NCBI RefSeq assembly: GCF_031326345.1
Contig: NZ_CP133671.1
Span: 5,146,001 to 5,210,000 of the forward strand
Direction: 5' to 3'
Source of the DNA: Aureispira sp. CCB-E
Lineage (GTDB): Bacteria; Bacteroidota; Bacteroidia; Chitinophagales; Saprospiraceae
DNA length: 64,000 nt
A model generated the notes under the pieces. The model was not told the origin of the DNA and did not search any database. It saw only the letters and a program-made list of their open reading frames with translations. Both the position numbers and the translations under genes were made by a program. Positions within the stretch are counted from its first letter, which is position 1, and each line of letters opens with the position of its first letter. Below are positions 15,502 to 24,588 of this stretch, piece by piece.

Positions 15502-17172
15502 CTAGAGTTTATTTTTTAATAGCTTTTTAGTGGCAATAGTTCCATTGTTGCTTGTTATTTGTACAAAGTACATTCCTATTTTCAATGCAGAAACATCAAT
15601 TTTGCTATTGGTGCTTTTTAGCACTTCTTTTCCTTGCACATCGACCACTTTTACCGATTGTAGGTTATCCATCTCAATCATTACAATATCACTTGCAGGA
15701 TTGGGGTAAAGAGAAATATTCTCAGAAGACTCAATATCCTCAATACCTACAACATTACAATTTGAGCTCCAATTTGCAGTAGCATCTTTAAGCCAACCAT
15801 TACCTTGATACCACGGTACAGGTGTATAACCAGCATCATGTTGAATACAAGTTAAACTTGGATTATTAAACGCAGACATACTCATTAAGTTAGTATTGTT
15901 TCCGTTAGAAACATTTAAACTGGTTAACTGATTATTGTTACAATTTAATACTTCTAGAGCTGTGTTTGTTGAAATATCTAAATGAGTTAACCCATTATTT
16001 TGACACCATATCTGTGTTAAAGCTGTATTAGTCGAAATGTTTAAACTCGTTAACTGATTATGTCCACATTGTAGGTAATCTAAAACGGTATGCACTGTAA
16101 CATCTATACTAGTTAACTGGTTATTATCACATATTAATCTTGTTAAAGCAGTATTTGCTGAAACATCTAAATTAGTCAACTGATTTACAGAACAATTTAA
16201 TCCTGTTAAAGCAGTAAAAGCTTCAATTCCTGTAAGGTCGCTGATACCTTTATTTTGCGCATAAATCCATCCTGTGTAAGCTTGTGCTTCATTTTGACAA
16301 ATTTCACCATCACCATCTGTATCTATTATGCCAATGTTTGTTCCAACAATATTTGTTCCGTGCTCCAATAAGGCATTTTTAAAGTTAGCATCTGGTATGT
16401 TTACAATTGCACAAGTACCTCCGCTGTTTTTTTCGTTATATAATGCTGCTATTTGTGTTAGGGTAATCGGAGCTTTGTAAAAACGGAAATTATCTATTTT
16501 CAAATCTTGAGCAATGCCTGTTCCCATAACTTGTGAAGGAATATAAATATTTAACCCTCCAAAAACCCAAACGTTACTTAAAGAAACCTGTGCTTGATCA
16601 TCAATAATTTCTGCGTTATCAAGATAAGTACGTAAATAATATTTTTGTCCTCCAGGCCAATAAACAAGTTTTACTGCTATATGATGCCAATTATTGTCTA
16701 AATAACCTAAAAAACTGTTAAATGATCCCAGACTAGTTAAACCACTAGCATTTTGTGTAACATTTAATTGTTGGCCATTATTTGCTACCTCAACGGTTAA
16801 GCCTATATTACTGTTATTTTGGTCTTTTAACTCTAACAGCTTAAATGGTGTGGTATTAGCACTAGCATTTGCTTTGAACCAAAAACTTACTACATATTCC
16901 TTTACATTACTAGAAAAAGCAATATTTCCTACATTACTCAAAACTTCTCCATTTGGAGACACAGCGTCATTTCCGTCTATTCCTTGAACATAATTAACAC
17001 TATTTGTTGATGTTAAAGCTCCAGCATTATAGGAACTTCCGCTCGTTTCTAAAAGGTTGTTATCAAACAGGTACTCTACGACTAAATCTTGCGTAGGTAT
17101 TTGTTGTGCTTGCACATTCATTCCTAAAAATGAAAGAATCATTGCTAATAAAAAAAATGTAATTTTTGCCAT
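15502..17172 (-). CDS. T9SS-secreted LamG / leucine-rich-repeat protein
   Basis: 556 aa. Signal peptide (1-22, ending NVQAQ); a LamG/concanavalin-like domain (about 28-250: DLVVEYLFDNNLLETSG, VVSFWFKAN, NNWHHIAVKLVYW, KIDNFRFYKAPIT); a stretch NIPDANFKNALLEHGTN that often opens Bacteroidota LRR proteins; six or so LRR units of the TNLDVSANTALTRLIC type (about 320-450); then a type A sorting domain (SLYPNPASDIVMIEM, VKVVDVQGKEVLKS, GMYFVQITSNNG). It should cross the outer membrane through the type IX system and be anchored or released at the surface. Likely adhesive or carbohydrate binding; no catalytic site is seen. Confidence 0.92.
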   Translation of the reverse strand: MAKITFFLLAMILSFLGMNVQAQQIPTQDLVVEYLFDNNLLETSGSSYNAGALTSTNSVNYVQGIDGNDAVSPNGEVLSNVGNIAFSSNVKEYVVSFWFKANASANTTPFKLLELKDQNNSNIGLTVEVANNGQQLNVTQNASGLTSLGSFNSFLGYLDNNWHHIAVKLVYWPGGQKYYLRTYLDNAEIIDDQAQVSLSNVWVFGGLNIYIPSQVMGTGIAQDLKIDNFRFYKAPITLTQIAALYNEKNSGGTCAIVNIPDANFKNALLEHGTNIVGTNIGIIDTDGDGEICQNEAQAYTGWIYAQNKGISDLTGIEAFTALTGLNCSVNQLTNLDVSANTALTRLICDNNQLTSIDVTVHTVLDYLQCGHNQLTSLNISTNTALTQIWCQNNGLTHLDISTNTALEVLNCNNNQLTSLNVSNGNNTNLMSMSAFNNPSLTCIQHDAGYTPVPWYQGNGWLKDATANWSSNCNVVGIEDIESSENISLYPNPASDIVMIEMDNLQSVKVVDVQGKEVLKSTNSKIDVSALKIGMYFVQITSNNGTIATKKLLKNKL

Positions 17173-17277
17173 ATTGCATAATTTTTTAATTAAAAAAAAG
17201 TTTTCGCAAAGGTCTATGAAATAAGCTTCTCAATCAACTACCCATTTGGGTAGTTTTTACACTTTTTTTAAGGCAAA

Positions 17278-17916
17278 TCACAAAATTATAGTAGGCAGTA
17301 GTGTTTTTCTATTGATTCCAAGTTTTTTAAAAATGTTCTTAGTGTGGTAGTGTACGGTATTATTACTAATATATAATCGTTTAGCAATTTCGTTTCGTGT
17401 GTAGCCTTTTTGTAGAAGTAAAGCAACTTCTCGTTCCTGTTTCGTGAGAGTTTCTTGGGGAATATGGTCTGTTTTTTTAACAACAGCTAAATAACGCGTA
17501 GGTTCTTCTATTAAAAGAACATAGACACCATTAAAACAAACGGTATTTTGGTTAAAATCTTTATTTTTTAGTTGAAAAAAATAGGGCGTATTTTTATTTT
17601 TCTTAAAAAAAGCACGAGTTTTTGGGATATGATTAAATAACGAAGAATCCATTGTTGTTACAAATGAAAGTAAGTCAAAATCTGTTAATCGGTTGCACGA
17701 TGTTCCCATAAAATTGGTGAGCATATTATCACTCACTAAAGTTGCACTAAGAAAATCGTCTTCAACTATCGCAACCATATACGATGATTGGTTAATAATT
17801 TTTAATGTTTCATCAGAATCTATTTGTTCGGGAACAATTAACCCTTTTTGTTTCATCTCCCCAACAATACTTTGCGCCACTCTATCTAAATCCCTGTCAA
17901 TTAATTTAATATGCAT
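17278..17916 (-). CDS. LuxR-family transcriptional regulator
   Basis: 212 aa. Residues 1-145 form a PAS-like sensing part (YMVAIVEDDFLSATLVSDN, KTRAFFKKNKNTPYFFQLKN). Residues about 150-212 are the LuxR helix-turn-helix: LTKQEREVALLLQKGYTRNE, IAKRLYISNNTVHYHTKNI, FKKLGINRKT. There is no receiver domain, so it is not a classical response regulator. It faces the T9SS gene at 15502, 105 bases upstream of it, and may control it (inference). A good TATCTTTG box lies 31 bases before its start. Confidence 0.9.
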   Translation of the reverse strand: MHIKLIDRDLDRVAQSIVGEMKQKGLIVPEQIDSDETLKIINQSSYMVAIVEDDFLSATLVSDNMLTNFMGTSCNRLTDFDLLSFVTTMDSSLFNHIPKTRAFFKKNKNTPYFFQLKNKDFNQNTVCFNGVYVLLIEEPTRYLAVVKKTDHIPQETLTKQEREVALLLQKGYTRNEIAKRLYISNNTVHYHTKNIFKKLGINRKTLLPTIIL

Positions 17917-17946
17917 TCTTCCACCTTGAAATGATACAATAAACTA

Positions 17947-17954
17947 CAAAGATA
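17947..17954 (-). promoter_or_regulatory. Bacteroidota -7 promoter box for the LuxR gene
   Basis: On the minus strand TATCTTTG fits TAnnTTTG exactly, 31 bases upstream of the ATG at 17916. No convincing -33 TTTG is seen at the expected spacing. Confidence 0.5.
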
Positions 17955-18083
17955 ATAAAATCTTTAACTAATCTTGAGTCCATATTTTTTGAGGTGCCTT
18001 TGTCCGTATAACAGAAAACGATTCAGGTATATTCTGTGGCGCAAACCATGCACATCTAAATATAGCTATTCCCTAGACAAAAT

Positions 18084-18851
18084 TCATTCCCCCTCCAACC
18101 ACCGTCTAAATTCAGGGGTTCTAGCACCACTTGTATAAAGCTCGATGCCCTTGGGTAAAAGAATTTGCATCTTGTTTTTGAAGTGAGGTTCAATCTTTAA
18201 AATATATTCAATGTTAACGATTTCGCTTCTATTGATTCGGAAAAATAACTGAGGGTCTAGCAAGTTTTCTAATACGGATATTTTATAGTTTACAATATGT
18301 TTTTCTCCATTAACATCTACAAGAATGCAAAAATCTCCTGAAGCTTGAAAGTAATAGGCCTCTGATACCTTCTTAATGATAATCCCGTTTTTCTTTTTTA
18401 TGCTGAATCTTTGTTTGTAGCTTTTGTTATTATGCTGAAACATTTTTTCAATTAAATGAATGGTGTCTTTATTGGTTTGGATAGTATTCTTTTGTTCAAA
18501 AAAATGTTCATATTTCTGCATTGCATTATTAAATGCTTCTTGAGAATAGGGCTTGATAAGGTATGCGATACCATTTGTTTCAAAAGCATTCTCCATATAT
18601 TTGTTGTAGGCAGTACAAAAGATGATTGGACAATTTATTTTTAATTGTTGAAATAACTGAAAACAGTTTCCGTCTAATAATTGTATATCAGAAAGTAATA
18701 AATCGCATTGAGCGAATAATTCTTTGCCTTTTAGGGCATCATCCACAGAGTCAAACCATTCCAAAACCTGAGCATCTGCCCTATGCTCCAAAAGATATTT
18801 TGAAAGTTTATTAAAAGCAGGTTTTTCATCTTCAATTATTATAACGTTCAT
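18084..18851 (-). CDS. LytTR response regulator
   Basis: 255 aa. Receiver domain 1-120 with acidic pocket IIEDEK, phospho-acceptor Asp in LLLSDIQLLDGN, Thr in FCTAYN and Lys in YLIKPYS. LytTR DNA-binding domain at about 150-255 (KRFSIKKKNGIIIKKVSE, FRINRSEIVNIEYI). It overlaps the sensor kinase gene by 20 bases, so the two form one two-component system. Targets unknown. Confidence 0.93.
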   Translation of the reverse strand: MNVIIIEDEKPAFNKLSKYLLEHRADAQVLEWFDSVDDALKGKELFAQCDLLLSDIQLLDGNCFQLFQQLKINCPIIFCTAYNKYMENAFETNGIAYLIKPYSQEAFNNAMQKYEHFFEQKNTIQTNKDTIHLIEKMFQHNNKSYKQRFSIKKKNGIIIKKVSEAYYFQASGDFCILVDVNGEKHIVNYKISVLENLLDPQLFFRINRSEIVNIEYILKIEPHFKNKMQILLPKGIELYTSGARTPEFRRWLEGE

Positions 18852-19881
18852 ACTTATGGTCGTTTATTTTTAGAATAAGAGGTAATGTTATGGTATAATT
18901 TTCATCAACTTCTACGATTAGAGGAAGATTACAAAGTATTTGGTAACGAGATTGTAAGTTACTTAAACCAACACCAAAAGATACAACAGGTTCTTCTTTA
19001 GATCTTATGTTATTACTGATGACCATCTGCTCATCTTCCACAATAATTTTCGTGATAATAGGCTTGCCTCTCGAAGCATTATTATGTTTTACTATGTTTT
19101 CAAAAACTGTTTGAATAGCACAAGGCGGAATGAGCCTTTCCTCCTTTTTTGTTCTTTTATTTATAATATTAAATTGATAATTTTCTCCAAACCGCTCTTT
19201 TATAAGATAAATATAATCATTGGCAAAATTCATTTCCTCCTCTAAGTTGACGGTATCTTCATCTTGCGTTCTAATCAAATATTGATAAAGCTTAGCAAGC
19301 CTTTGTATATAAGGTTTGGCTTTGCCGACATCTGTTTCAATAAAAGCATCTAAGGTGTTGAGGTTGTTGAACAAGAAATGAGGGTCGATTTGTTTTTTGA
19401 GATTTTTTAACTCATAAGTCTTTTGCAAATTTTCGATTTTAAGCATCTGAATCTGAGATCCAACTCCTTTTTTTAACATAATAATTCCCAACAGTATACT
19501 ACTCAGTAGTAAAATAATAATAGATACATTTATAAAATCTCCTAAGGTAACCCCTTCTTCGTCTGGCGTCACTTCAATAAAGTAATAATATACAAGCCCC
19601 TGAAAAGCCAATAGAAAAACGGTAAATAAAATCGTTTTTAAGATAAGAAGTAAATAATGCTTGCGAGTATTAAGTTGCTTTAACCACCTAAACACTATAA
19701 AATATACAACTAAAACAGCATTCCCTACAAACACCATAACCGTATACAAACCATATATCCATTTTTCTCCCATGTCTTCGCTAGATAAAATTAGCAAAAG
19801 CGAAAAAATCCAGAAAAACAAAATGAATATTAACTTATCTCCTTTTTGTAATTTGTACAATCGTAAATTTTCCTCTGCCAT
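18832..19881 (-). CDS. LytS-like sensor histidine kinase
   Basis: 349 aa. Four membrane helices in residues about 15-140, then a coiled linker and the His_kinase domain: LKKQIDPHFLFNNLNTLDAF with phospho-His in DPHFLFN (about residue 184), N-box-like FENIVKHN, and G-box GVGLSNLQSRYQ. It lacks an obvious periplasmic sensor domain, so it probably senses through its membrane part. Translationally coupled to the LytTR regulator. A perfect hairpin lies just upstream (19913). Confidence 0.92.
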   Translation of the reverse strand: MAEENLRLYKLQKGDKLIFILFFWIFSLLLILSSEDMGEKWIYGLYTVMVFVGNAVLVVYFIVFRWLKQLNTRKHYLLLILKTILFTVFLLAFQGLVYYYFIEVTPDEEGVTLGDFINVSIIILLLSSILLGIIMLKKGVGSQIQMLKIENLQKTYELKNLKKQIDPHFLFNNLNTLDAFIETDVGKAKPYIQRLAKLYQYLIRTQDEDTVNLEEEMNFANDYIYLIKERFGENYQFNIINKRTKKEERLIPPCAIQTVFENIVKHNNASRGKPIITKIIVEDEQMVISNNIRSKEEPVVSFGVGLSNLQSRYQILCNLPLIVEVDENYTITLPLILKINDHKYERYNN

Positions 19882-19912
19882 AATTTATTCTGGTTGGGTT
19901 AGAAAATCAATA

Positions 19913-19935
19913 CGGCAACACTATAAGTGTTGCCG
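19913..19935 (-). terminator. Perfect hairpin between serine hydrolase and kinase genes
   Basis: Arms CGGCAACACT and AGTGTTGCCG, 10 of 10 pairs, 3-base loop, GC-rich. It lies 97 bases after the stop of 20032 and 32 bases before the kinase ATG, so it most likely ends the hydrolase transcript. Confidence 0.65.
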
Positions 19936-20031
19936 GTCAATTCAAAGCAGGTGTTATTAATTAAATGTTGTCTCTTATGATAGTAGTAATTCGTTGATTA
20001 GCTGCGCTGCTACTACGTGATTGATGATCGA

Positions 20032-21132
20032 TTATAACCAAATATTTCCTATCTCTTCTGCTATCTCATACAAATCAGAATTAGAGGAGTTATCTAAAAC
20101 GACAATACTTGTTCCATTTTTAGTGTTTCGACTGTAATAAGTACGTGCTGCCAGCCAACCTCCATTGTGCCAAGCACCATCGTCTGTTACAACCCATCCG
20201 AACCCATAGTCCGATGATTTTCCATTATTCAATTGTGGTTTTTTAAATGCTTCTGCCAAATTAGAGCTGCTTAATAAATCATTTTCATACCAGAATTTAT
20301 CCCAAATTAAAAAATCGTTTATACTACTAAATACGGCTCCATCACCTGCAACACCATCCACAAAATCAGGCAGTACTTCTTTATAAACACCACCTTCAAT
20401 CTTAAATCCGCCACATTTGTTTGTAAAATCTGTCTCTGCAGAGAGCAAGTTCCAAACTCTCGTATTTTCCATTCCCAATGGCTCAAATAACTCCTCCTTC
20501 ATATAATCTTCAAAACTTTTACCAGAGACAATTTCAACCAATCTTGCCAGAAGGATATAATTTGTATTCGAGTATTCAAACTTTTCAAAAGGTTCTTTTT
20601 TCGCTGAACGGTTTTCATTTATGATCAGCTCGGTGGCTTTCTGATTGGTAAGTACATTAATATTATCTTTATTCTCAAGCGCAAGCTCAATATAGATGTC
20701 AGGAATACCTGAACATTGATTTAATAAGCTACGAATGGTGACCTTTTCATAAGGGAAATTTTCAATATATTCGGACACTAAGTCGTCATAAGATATGCTT
20801 CCTTTCTCTTTTAATAGCATAATACCAGCCGCAGTAAATTGTTTGGATACCGAAGCAAGCCGAAATGAAGAATTGGCTGTTAGTTGTTCATTTTTTTCGT
20901 GACTGGTAAAACCATACCCTTTGGCAAGCATCGATTGCCCATCTCTTATAAGTAATACGGAACCATTGAATTTTTGGTCTTTTTGTAGTTTACTAAGCCA
21001 TGAATCAACCAATTCAATCTTTTCTTGTTCTGATGCACCATTTGGAATTTCTAAATCAAACTCATCTCTGCAACTAGATAGTACCAATAAAATAACGAAA
21101 ATTCCCCAAAATAAACTTTGTGTTTTAATCAT
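20032..21132 (-). CDS. Beta-lactamase-fold serine hydrolase (lipoprotein)
   Basis: I place the start at 21132 (MIKTQSLFWGIFVILLVLSSC) because it gives a type II signal peptide with Cys20; a longer frame starts at 21222. 366 aa. Class C beta-lactamase/D-peptidase family motifs: SxxK in ASVSKQFTAAG, YxN in EYSNTNYILLARL, and HNGG near the C-terminus (GAWHNGGW). Such enzymes act on acyl or D-amino-acid peptide/ester bonds; substrate unknown, and antibiotic resistance should not be assumed. It is monocistronic. Confidence 0.9.
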   Translation of the reverse strand: MIKTQSLFWGIFVILLVLSSCRDEFDLEIPNGASEQEKIELVDSWLSKLQKDQKFNGSVLLIRDGQSMLAKGYGFTSHEKNEQLTANSSFRLASVSKQFTAAGIMLLKEKGSISYDDLVSEYIENFPYEKVTIRSLLNQCSGIPDIYIELALENKDNINVLTNQKATELIINENRSAKKEPFEKFEYSNTNYILLARLVEIVSGKSFEDYMKEELFEPLGMENTRVWNLLSAETDFTNKCGGFKIEGGVYKEVLPDFVDGVAGDGAVFSSINDFLIWDKFWYENDLLSSSNLAEAFKKPQLNNGKSSDYGFGWVVTDDGAWHNGGWLAARTYYSRNTKNGTSIVVLDNSSNSDLYEIAEEIGNIWL

Positions 21133-21421
21133 GTTGTATAATTTATATTTTGAATGTATATAAAATAAGACAAACTTAGGATTACTATCCCTCAAGAATA
21201 TTTTTACAAAAGAAAAAAACATCTCACCTACTTAACGCCTCCATTTACCTAATTTTGTTTTAGACAAAGGTAGAAGTGATTTACTTTTTAGTAAACCGAC
21301 TTTTGTCGAATGCGGGTTATTCCCTGTTTAATTAAGAAGTTTTCAAGTTTAATGAATCAACACCTTAGCAGCCAAATCTGTAGCAAAAGTATCCCAAGCT
21401 ACATAGTATATGTCGTACTTT

Positions 21422-21690
21422 TTACATTTTTTCTCTGAACCAATTACTTGATTGTGCTATAGACTCATTTACTTCAACATCTTGGTCGTAATAATTAAAT
21501 TGGTGAAAAGGCGATTCCAATTCAGTATTCATCCAATATAATTTTTTGTCAGCTTTGGCAATGTCATTAAAAAACTTCTTGGTGTAGCTTGGTAATACTA
21601 TACATAGCACCAGCACATGCACCCAACGCTCCAATTTTATTGCTATTAACTTCATTTAAAGATGCTAAATAATTATGCATTAGCTCTATC
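21422..21690 (-). pseudogene. Internally deleted copy of the alpha/beta hydrolase at 56337
   Basis: Bases 21422-21600 read YTKKFFNDIAKADKKLYWMN, TELESPFHQFNYYDQDVEV and NESIAQSSNWFREKM, nearly the same as the end of the hydrolase encoded at 56337. Bases 21600-21690 match its middle (the NKIGAFGVCAGAMY region) in another frame, and the part between is missing. It is therefore a dead paralogue. Homology begins close to the cassette end of the 56316 cassette (GTCGTACTTTTTACAT versus GCCGTACTTTTTACAT). Confidence 0.85.
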
Positions 21691-21750
21691 GGCAGAGAAT
21701 GAGTTTTAGACAGTTCATAAACTCCCCCTATGGCGATATATTGCTGTGTT
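21660..21750. repeat. Right half of an attC-like repeat
   Basis: Ends with TATGGCGATATATTGCTGTGTTACC, like other array repeats (for instance GGATGGCGATATACAGATTGTTAG at 59451). The core GTT lies at 21748-21750. The bases after it, TTACCTACTG, are nearly complementary to TTGCAGGTAA before the core at 23339, so they bound one cassette. Confidence 0.55.
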
Positions 21751-21868
21751 ACCTACTGTCTTTTATTTATTTTAAATTCAAAATCACAACATACTCAAAT
21801 GTTTCGTTTAATGAATAAATTTGAATACTTAAAGAAAACACTTTTTACATCTTAAAACATGATATGTT

Positions 21869-23278
21869 ATGGTTTTGCTTAAATTACAATTTTTAATAGC
21901 ATTTTTTTTCTGTGCAAATTTACTTTTTGCGCAAACTATCCATTATTACGGATGGGATTCGTTGTATCATCATTATCCTAGCGATATTATTGAAACTCAA
22001 AACGGAGATTTTTTTATTGTCGGAAATGTTAATTTAACAGCTCCAATCGTTGAGAATTATACATTAAAAAAATATTTAGTTCGTATTGATTTCAATGGAG
22101 ATACAGTATGGACTAGCTATCATGACCATAGTCATTATGGAAGGTGTAATGTAATTGAGAGTGCTAATAATGATTTTTTGACATTAGGGAACATTGGACA
22201 AAATTACACGTGTGGGTTTATAGGTCAATCTATCCCATTTCACGATTATTGTACCTATAGATATTCCTCAAGTGGCTCAATACTTAATACTAACGTGATG
22301 ACTGATAATTGTGAAAACTCCATTGATAATTATCTAAAAAATGATGAAGGAGGTATCACAACAGTACAAGGTTCTAGAAATCCAATAACAATAGGATCAA
22401 TGTATGATTATACCATAAAAGAGTTATTGCCTAATGGACAACTATTAACAATTCCATTCCCTCCTGGGCTTTCAACTCCAGGTAGAATTGAAAAAAATAT
22501 TAATGGTTATTGGTTACTTCAACATGATTCTTTGCATCGATTGGATTTAGGAGGAAATATTGTATGGCAAACAGCAAATACTTATCCAGTGTATATTAAC
22601 GATTTTTGCAAGGTGAATGAAGATAGTTTTATAATAGTTGCCTCCAATCCTTATACTCCTGGAGTTGGTACTACTACGGTAATGAAGACAGATAGTTTTG
22701 GAACACCAGACTGGACAAGAACTTTTCCTATGAAAGGAATCGATGTTTTGCATCACTCTTCAGGAAACTATGTTATAACAGGAACTTTTAGTGATGATTT
22801 GAGGGTGATTGTTGTGAGTCCTAATGGAGATTCTTTGTGGAGTCGAACACATACTTTAACAAAACCAGCAACAGCAACAAAAAGTATAGAAGCAAGTGAT
22901 GGTCGAATTGTTACTTTGGCTCAGGCAAAACCTCCTTATACAATTTATAATGTTCCTAGTCAATATGTGGTAGTTTTTGATTCTTTAGATTTGGCACTGA
23001 CTTCCGTTTCTATAATAGATAACATTAAGAGTAAACGAGTAGATTTTTATCCTAATCCTACTTATGAAGTATTAAACGTGCAAATGAAAGATTTTAATCC
23101 TTCAATGAATTATACGCTTGAAATTTATAATTCAATAGGTCAGCTTGTTTCTAATTATACTGTTAATAAAAGACTCTCTACATTTAATTTATCAAGTCTA
23201 AGTTCAGGGATTTATTTTTTAAAGATAAATTCTAATAAGGGTTTAATTACTCAAGAGAAATTAGTTTTGAATAAATAA
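21869..23278 (+). CDS. T9SS-secreted beta-propeller-like protein
   Basis: 469 aa. Signal peptide 1-22 (ending LLFAQ). Repeated units such as IIETQNGDFFIVGNVN, VIESANNDFLTLGNIG and VNEDSFIIVASNP suggest a propeller fold. A C-terminal sorting domain follows (VDFYPNPTYEVLNVQMKD, YTLEIYNSIGQLVSNYTV, LSSGIYFLKINSNKG). Secretion by the type IX system is expected. It lies within a likely cassette bounded by 21748 and 23339, and unlike most cassette genes it is on the plus strand. No enzyme motif. Confidence 0.9.
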   Translation: MVLLKLQFLIAFFFCANLLFAQTIHYYGWDSLYHHYPSDIIETQNGDFFIVGNVNLTAPIVENYTLKKYLVRIDFNGDTVWTSYHDHSHYGRCNVIESANNDFLTLGNIGQNYTCGFIGQSIPFHDYCTYRYSSSGSILNTNVMTDNCENSIDNYLKNDEGGITTVQGSRNPITIGSMYDYTIKELLPNGQLLTIPFPPGLSTPGRIEKNINGYWLLQHDSLHRLDLGGNIVWQTANTYPVYINDFCKVNEDSFIIVASNPYTPGVGTTTVMKTDSFGTPDWTRTFPMKGIDVLHHSSGNYVITGTFSDDLRVIVVSPNGDSLWSRTHTLTKPATATKSIEASDGRIVTLAQAKPPYTIYNVPSQYVVVFDSLDLALTSVSIIDNIKSKRVDFYPNPTYEVLNVQMKDFNPSMNYTLEIYNSIGQLVSNYTVNKRLSTFNLSSLSSGIYFLKINSNKGLITQEKLVLNK

Positions 23279-23338
23279 GATTGACAGCTTTGGGCGGGTG
23301 TTATTAATTATCATAATATGCGCTTTTTCATTGCAGGT

Positions 23339-23490
23339 AACGGCTCTTTCATATGCATATGCTGTTCTAAGAACCTAGCATTTAACAGTAAGAGCCCCGT
23401 TCTTAAGCCAAACCTACGATTTTTGCTCGCAAATTTTTAAGCCGAATAAGCAAAATCATAGGTTTGGCGTTTTTACACTGAGCTGAAGTC
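23339..23490. repeat. attC-like repeat after the T9SS gene
   Basis: Starts AACGGCTC after TTGCAGGT. It contains a large imperfect inverted pair (AAGCCAAACCTACGATTTT versus AAAATCATAGGTTTGGC) rather than the common palindrome. The right core is not clear. Confidence 0.45.
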
Positions 23491-23700
23491 TATCTCATAT
23501 TTAGGAGCATTTTCCGCTCATTAATAATTTATTAGATATTTTTCTTCTTCTGACCTTTTAGATGTTGGTTTCTAAAAAACATCTTCTGCACCATCCTACA
23601 ACTGTTTCTTCCAAATCCGAATTTGGGTTGGAGCCAACTCATACTTTTGCATCAACTAGGACAAGATAAAAGTCTCCCAACAACAGAGCAACTTGTTTTC

Positions 23701-23790
23701 TATGTTCCTACCACCTTATCCCAAACATCATCCACCAACTTACTAGGCAGATCGAAATAAATCATCATTACTTCAATGTTAGAATGCTAC
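23701..23790 (-). pseudogene. C-terminal fragment of a tyrosine recombinase
   Basis: The minus strand reads HSNIEVMMIYFDLPSKLVDD then VWDKVVGT and a stop, paralogous to HSKIETTMIYLHLSNKVVND at the end of the recombinase encoded at 54572. The catalytic Tyr (in MIYFDL) remains, but everything before is lost. The rest of 23491-24045 holds no gene that I can read. Confidence 0.75.
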
Positions 23791-23820
23791 AACAATACAA
23801 AAGGTCGCCTAACACCAGAC

Positions 23821-23941
23821 AACCTTCTATATCAGTAAGAGAGCTTAGACCAACCATTCAAGCCGTAGTAGCTCGTCCCAATTACTTGACCTTAAGCACT
23901 AACAATAGGCTTACCTTGACATTGACCATTCAAATAAAAGG
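23821..23941 (-). pseudogene. Degenerate gene fragment shared with 27033
   Basis: About 120 bases alignable to 27004-27122. The minus strand reads FYLNGQCQGKPIVSA, a stop, then GQVIGTSYYGLNGW. It keeps the FYLNGQCQ motif of the other copy and is clearly a decayed paralogue of the same unknown gene. Confidence 0.6.
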
Positions 23942-24045
23942 ATGATTGTTGTCCAGCTTGGTGTTAGATAACAATTCATAGATAATTGGTTGCGCGCAAT
24001 TGTGTTTATAAGAGAGTTATAGGGCATTCCAAAATAGGAGAAGGT

Positions 24046-24495
24046 CTATGATAAAATAAATTGTAGGTCATTTAAATTAAGCGAATTTCCTTCCTCATTA
24101 ACAATTGTCATTTTAACAGGAGCACCACTTTTATCTACTATTTTGAGGAATGGTTCATTTTTGTCTACCAAATTTGAGTTGCCCCAAATTAAAATAGCAC
24201 TCATTATTTTGATTAAATCTCCTCCCTTTTCTGTCAAGAAATATTCATTTCGAGCTCGTTTGTTGTTTTCTTGGTATTCTTTTTTCGCGATTAAACCTGC
24301 ATTTTCCAACATTTTTAATTTGCTAGTCAAAACTGACTTAGAAATTTTCAGATTGTCTTGAAATTCGCTGAATTTGGAGTTGCCTAGAAAAAGCTCTCTA
24401 ACTATTAACAACACCCATCTTTCACCTAATAAGTTAGCAGTTAATTGAATTGGACAATTCAATCTATTCGTCTCAGTTTTTTGAAATTTTTTCAT
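24046..24495 (-). CDS. HxlR-family transcriptional regulator
   Basis: 149 aa. Winged helix: NCPIQLTANLLGERWVLLIV, RELFLGNSKFSEFQDNLKIS, KSVLTSKLKMLENAGLI, typical HxlR with the Cys near residue 14 that can act as a redox or electrophile sensor in relatives. It is divergent from the thiolase gene, and the 93-base gap holds inverted repeats fit for an operator, so it likely represses or activates 24589-26741 and itself. Target ligand unknown. Confidence 0.92.
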   Translation of the reverse strand: MKKFQKTETNRLNCPIQLTANLLGERWVLLIVRELFLGNSKFSEFQDNLKISKSVLTSKLKMLENAGLIAKKEYQENNKRARNEYFLTEKGGDLIKIMSAILIWGNSNLVDKNEPFLKIVDKSGAPVKMTIVNEEGNSLNLNDLQFILS

Positions 24496-24510
24496 TTTTT
24501 TACTATCTGG

Positions 24511-24549
24511 GTTCTTTTTTAGAACTTATGTACATATATTTGAGTTCTA
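24511..24549 (+). promoter_or_regulatory. Operator-like repeats and -7 box between HxlR and thiolase genes
   Basis: GTTCT at 24511, AGAACT at 24521-24526 and AGTTCT at 24543-24548 make two overlapping inverted pairs. A TATATTTG box (TAnnTTTG) lies at 24535-24542, 47 bases before the thiolase ATG. A regulator bound at the repeats would cover the promoter. Confidence 0.6.
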
Positions 24550-24588
24550 AAATAAAACTATTTATTAATTGGTTACGAAAATAATAGA

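Noticed and set aside
20032-21132. Annotating the serine hydrolase as an antibiotic-resistance beta-lactamase
   Set aside because: The fold motifs are shared with many peptidases and esterases; nothing in sequence shows beta-lactam hydrolysis.
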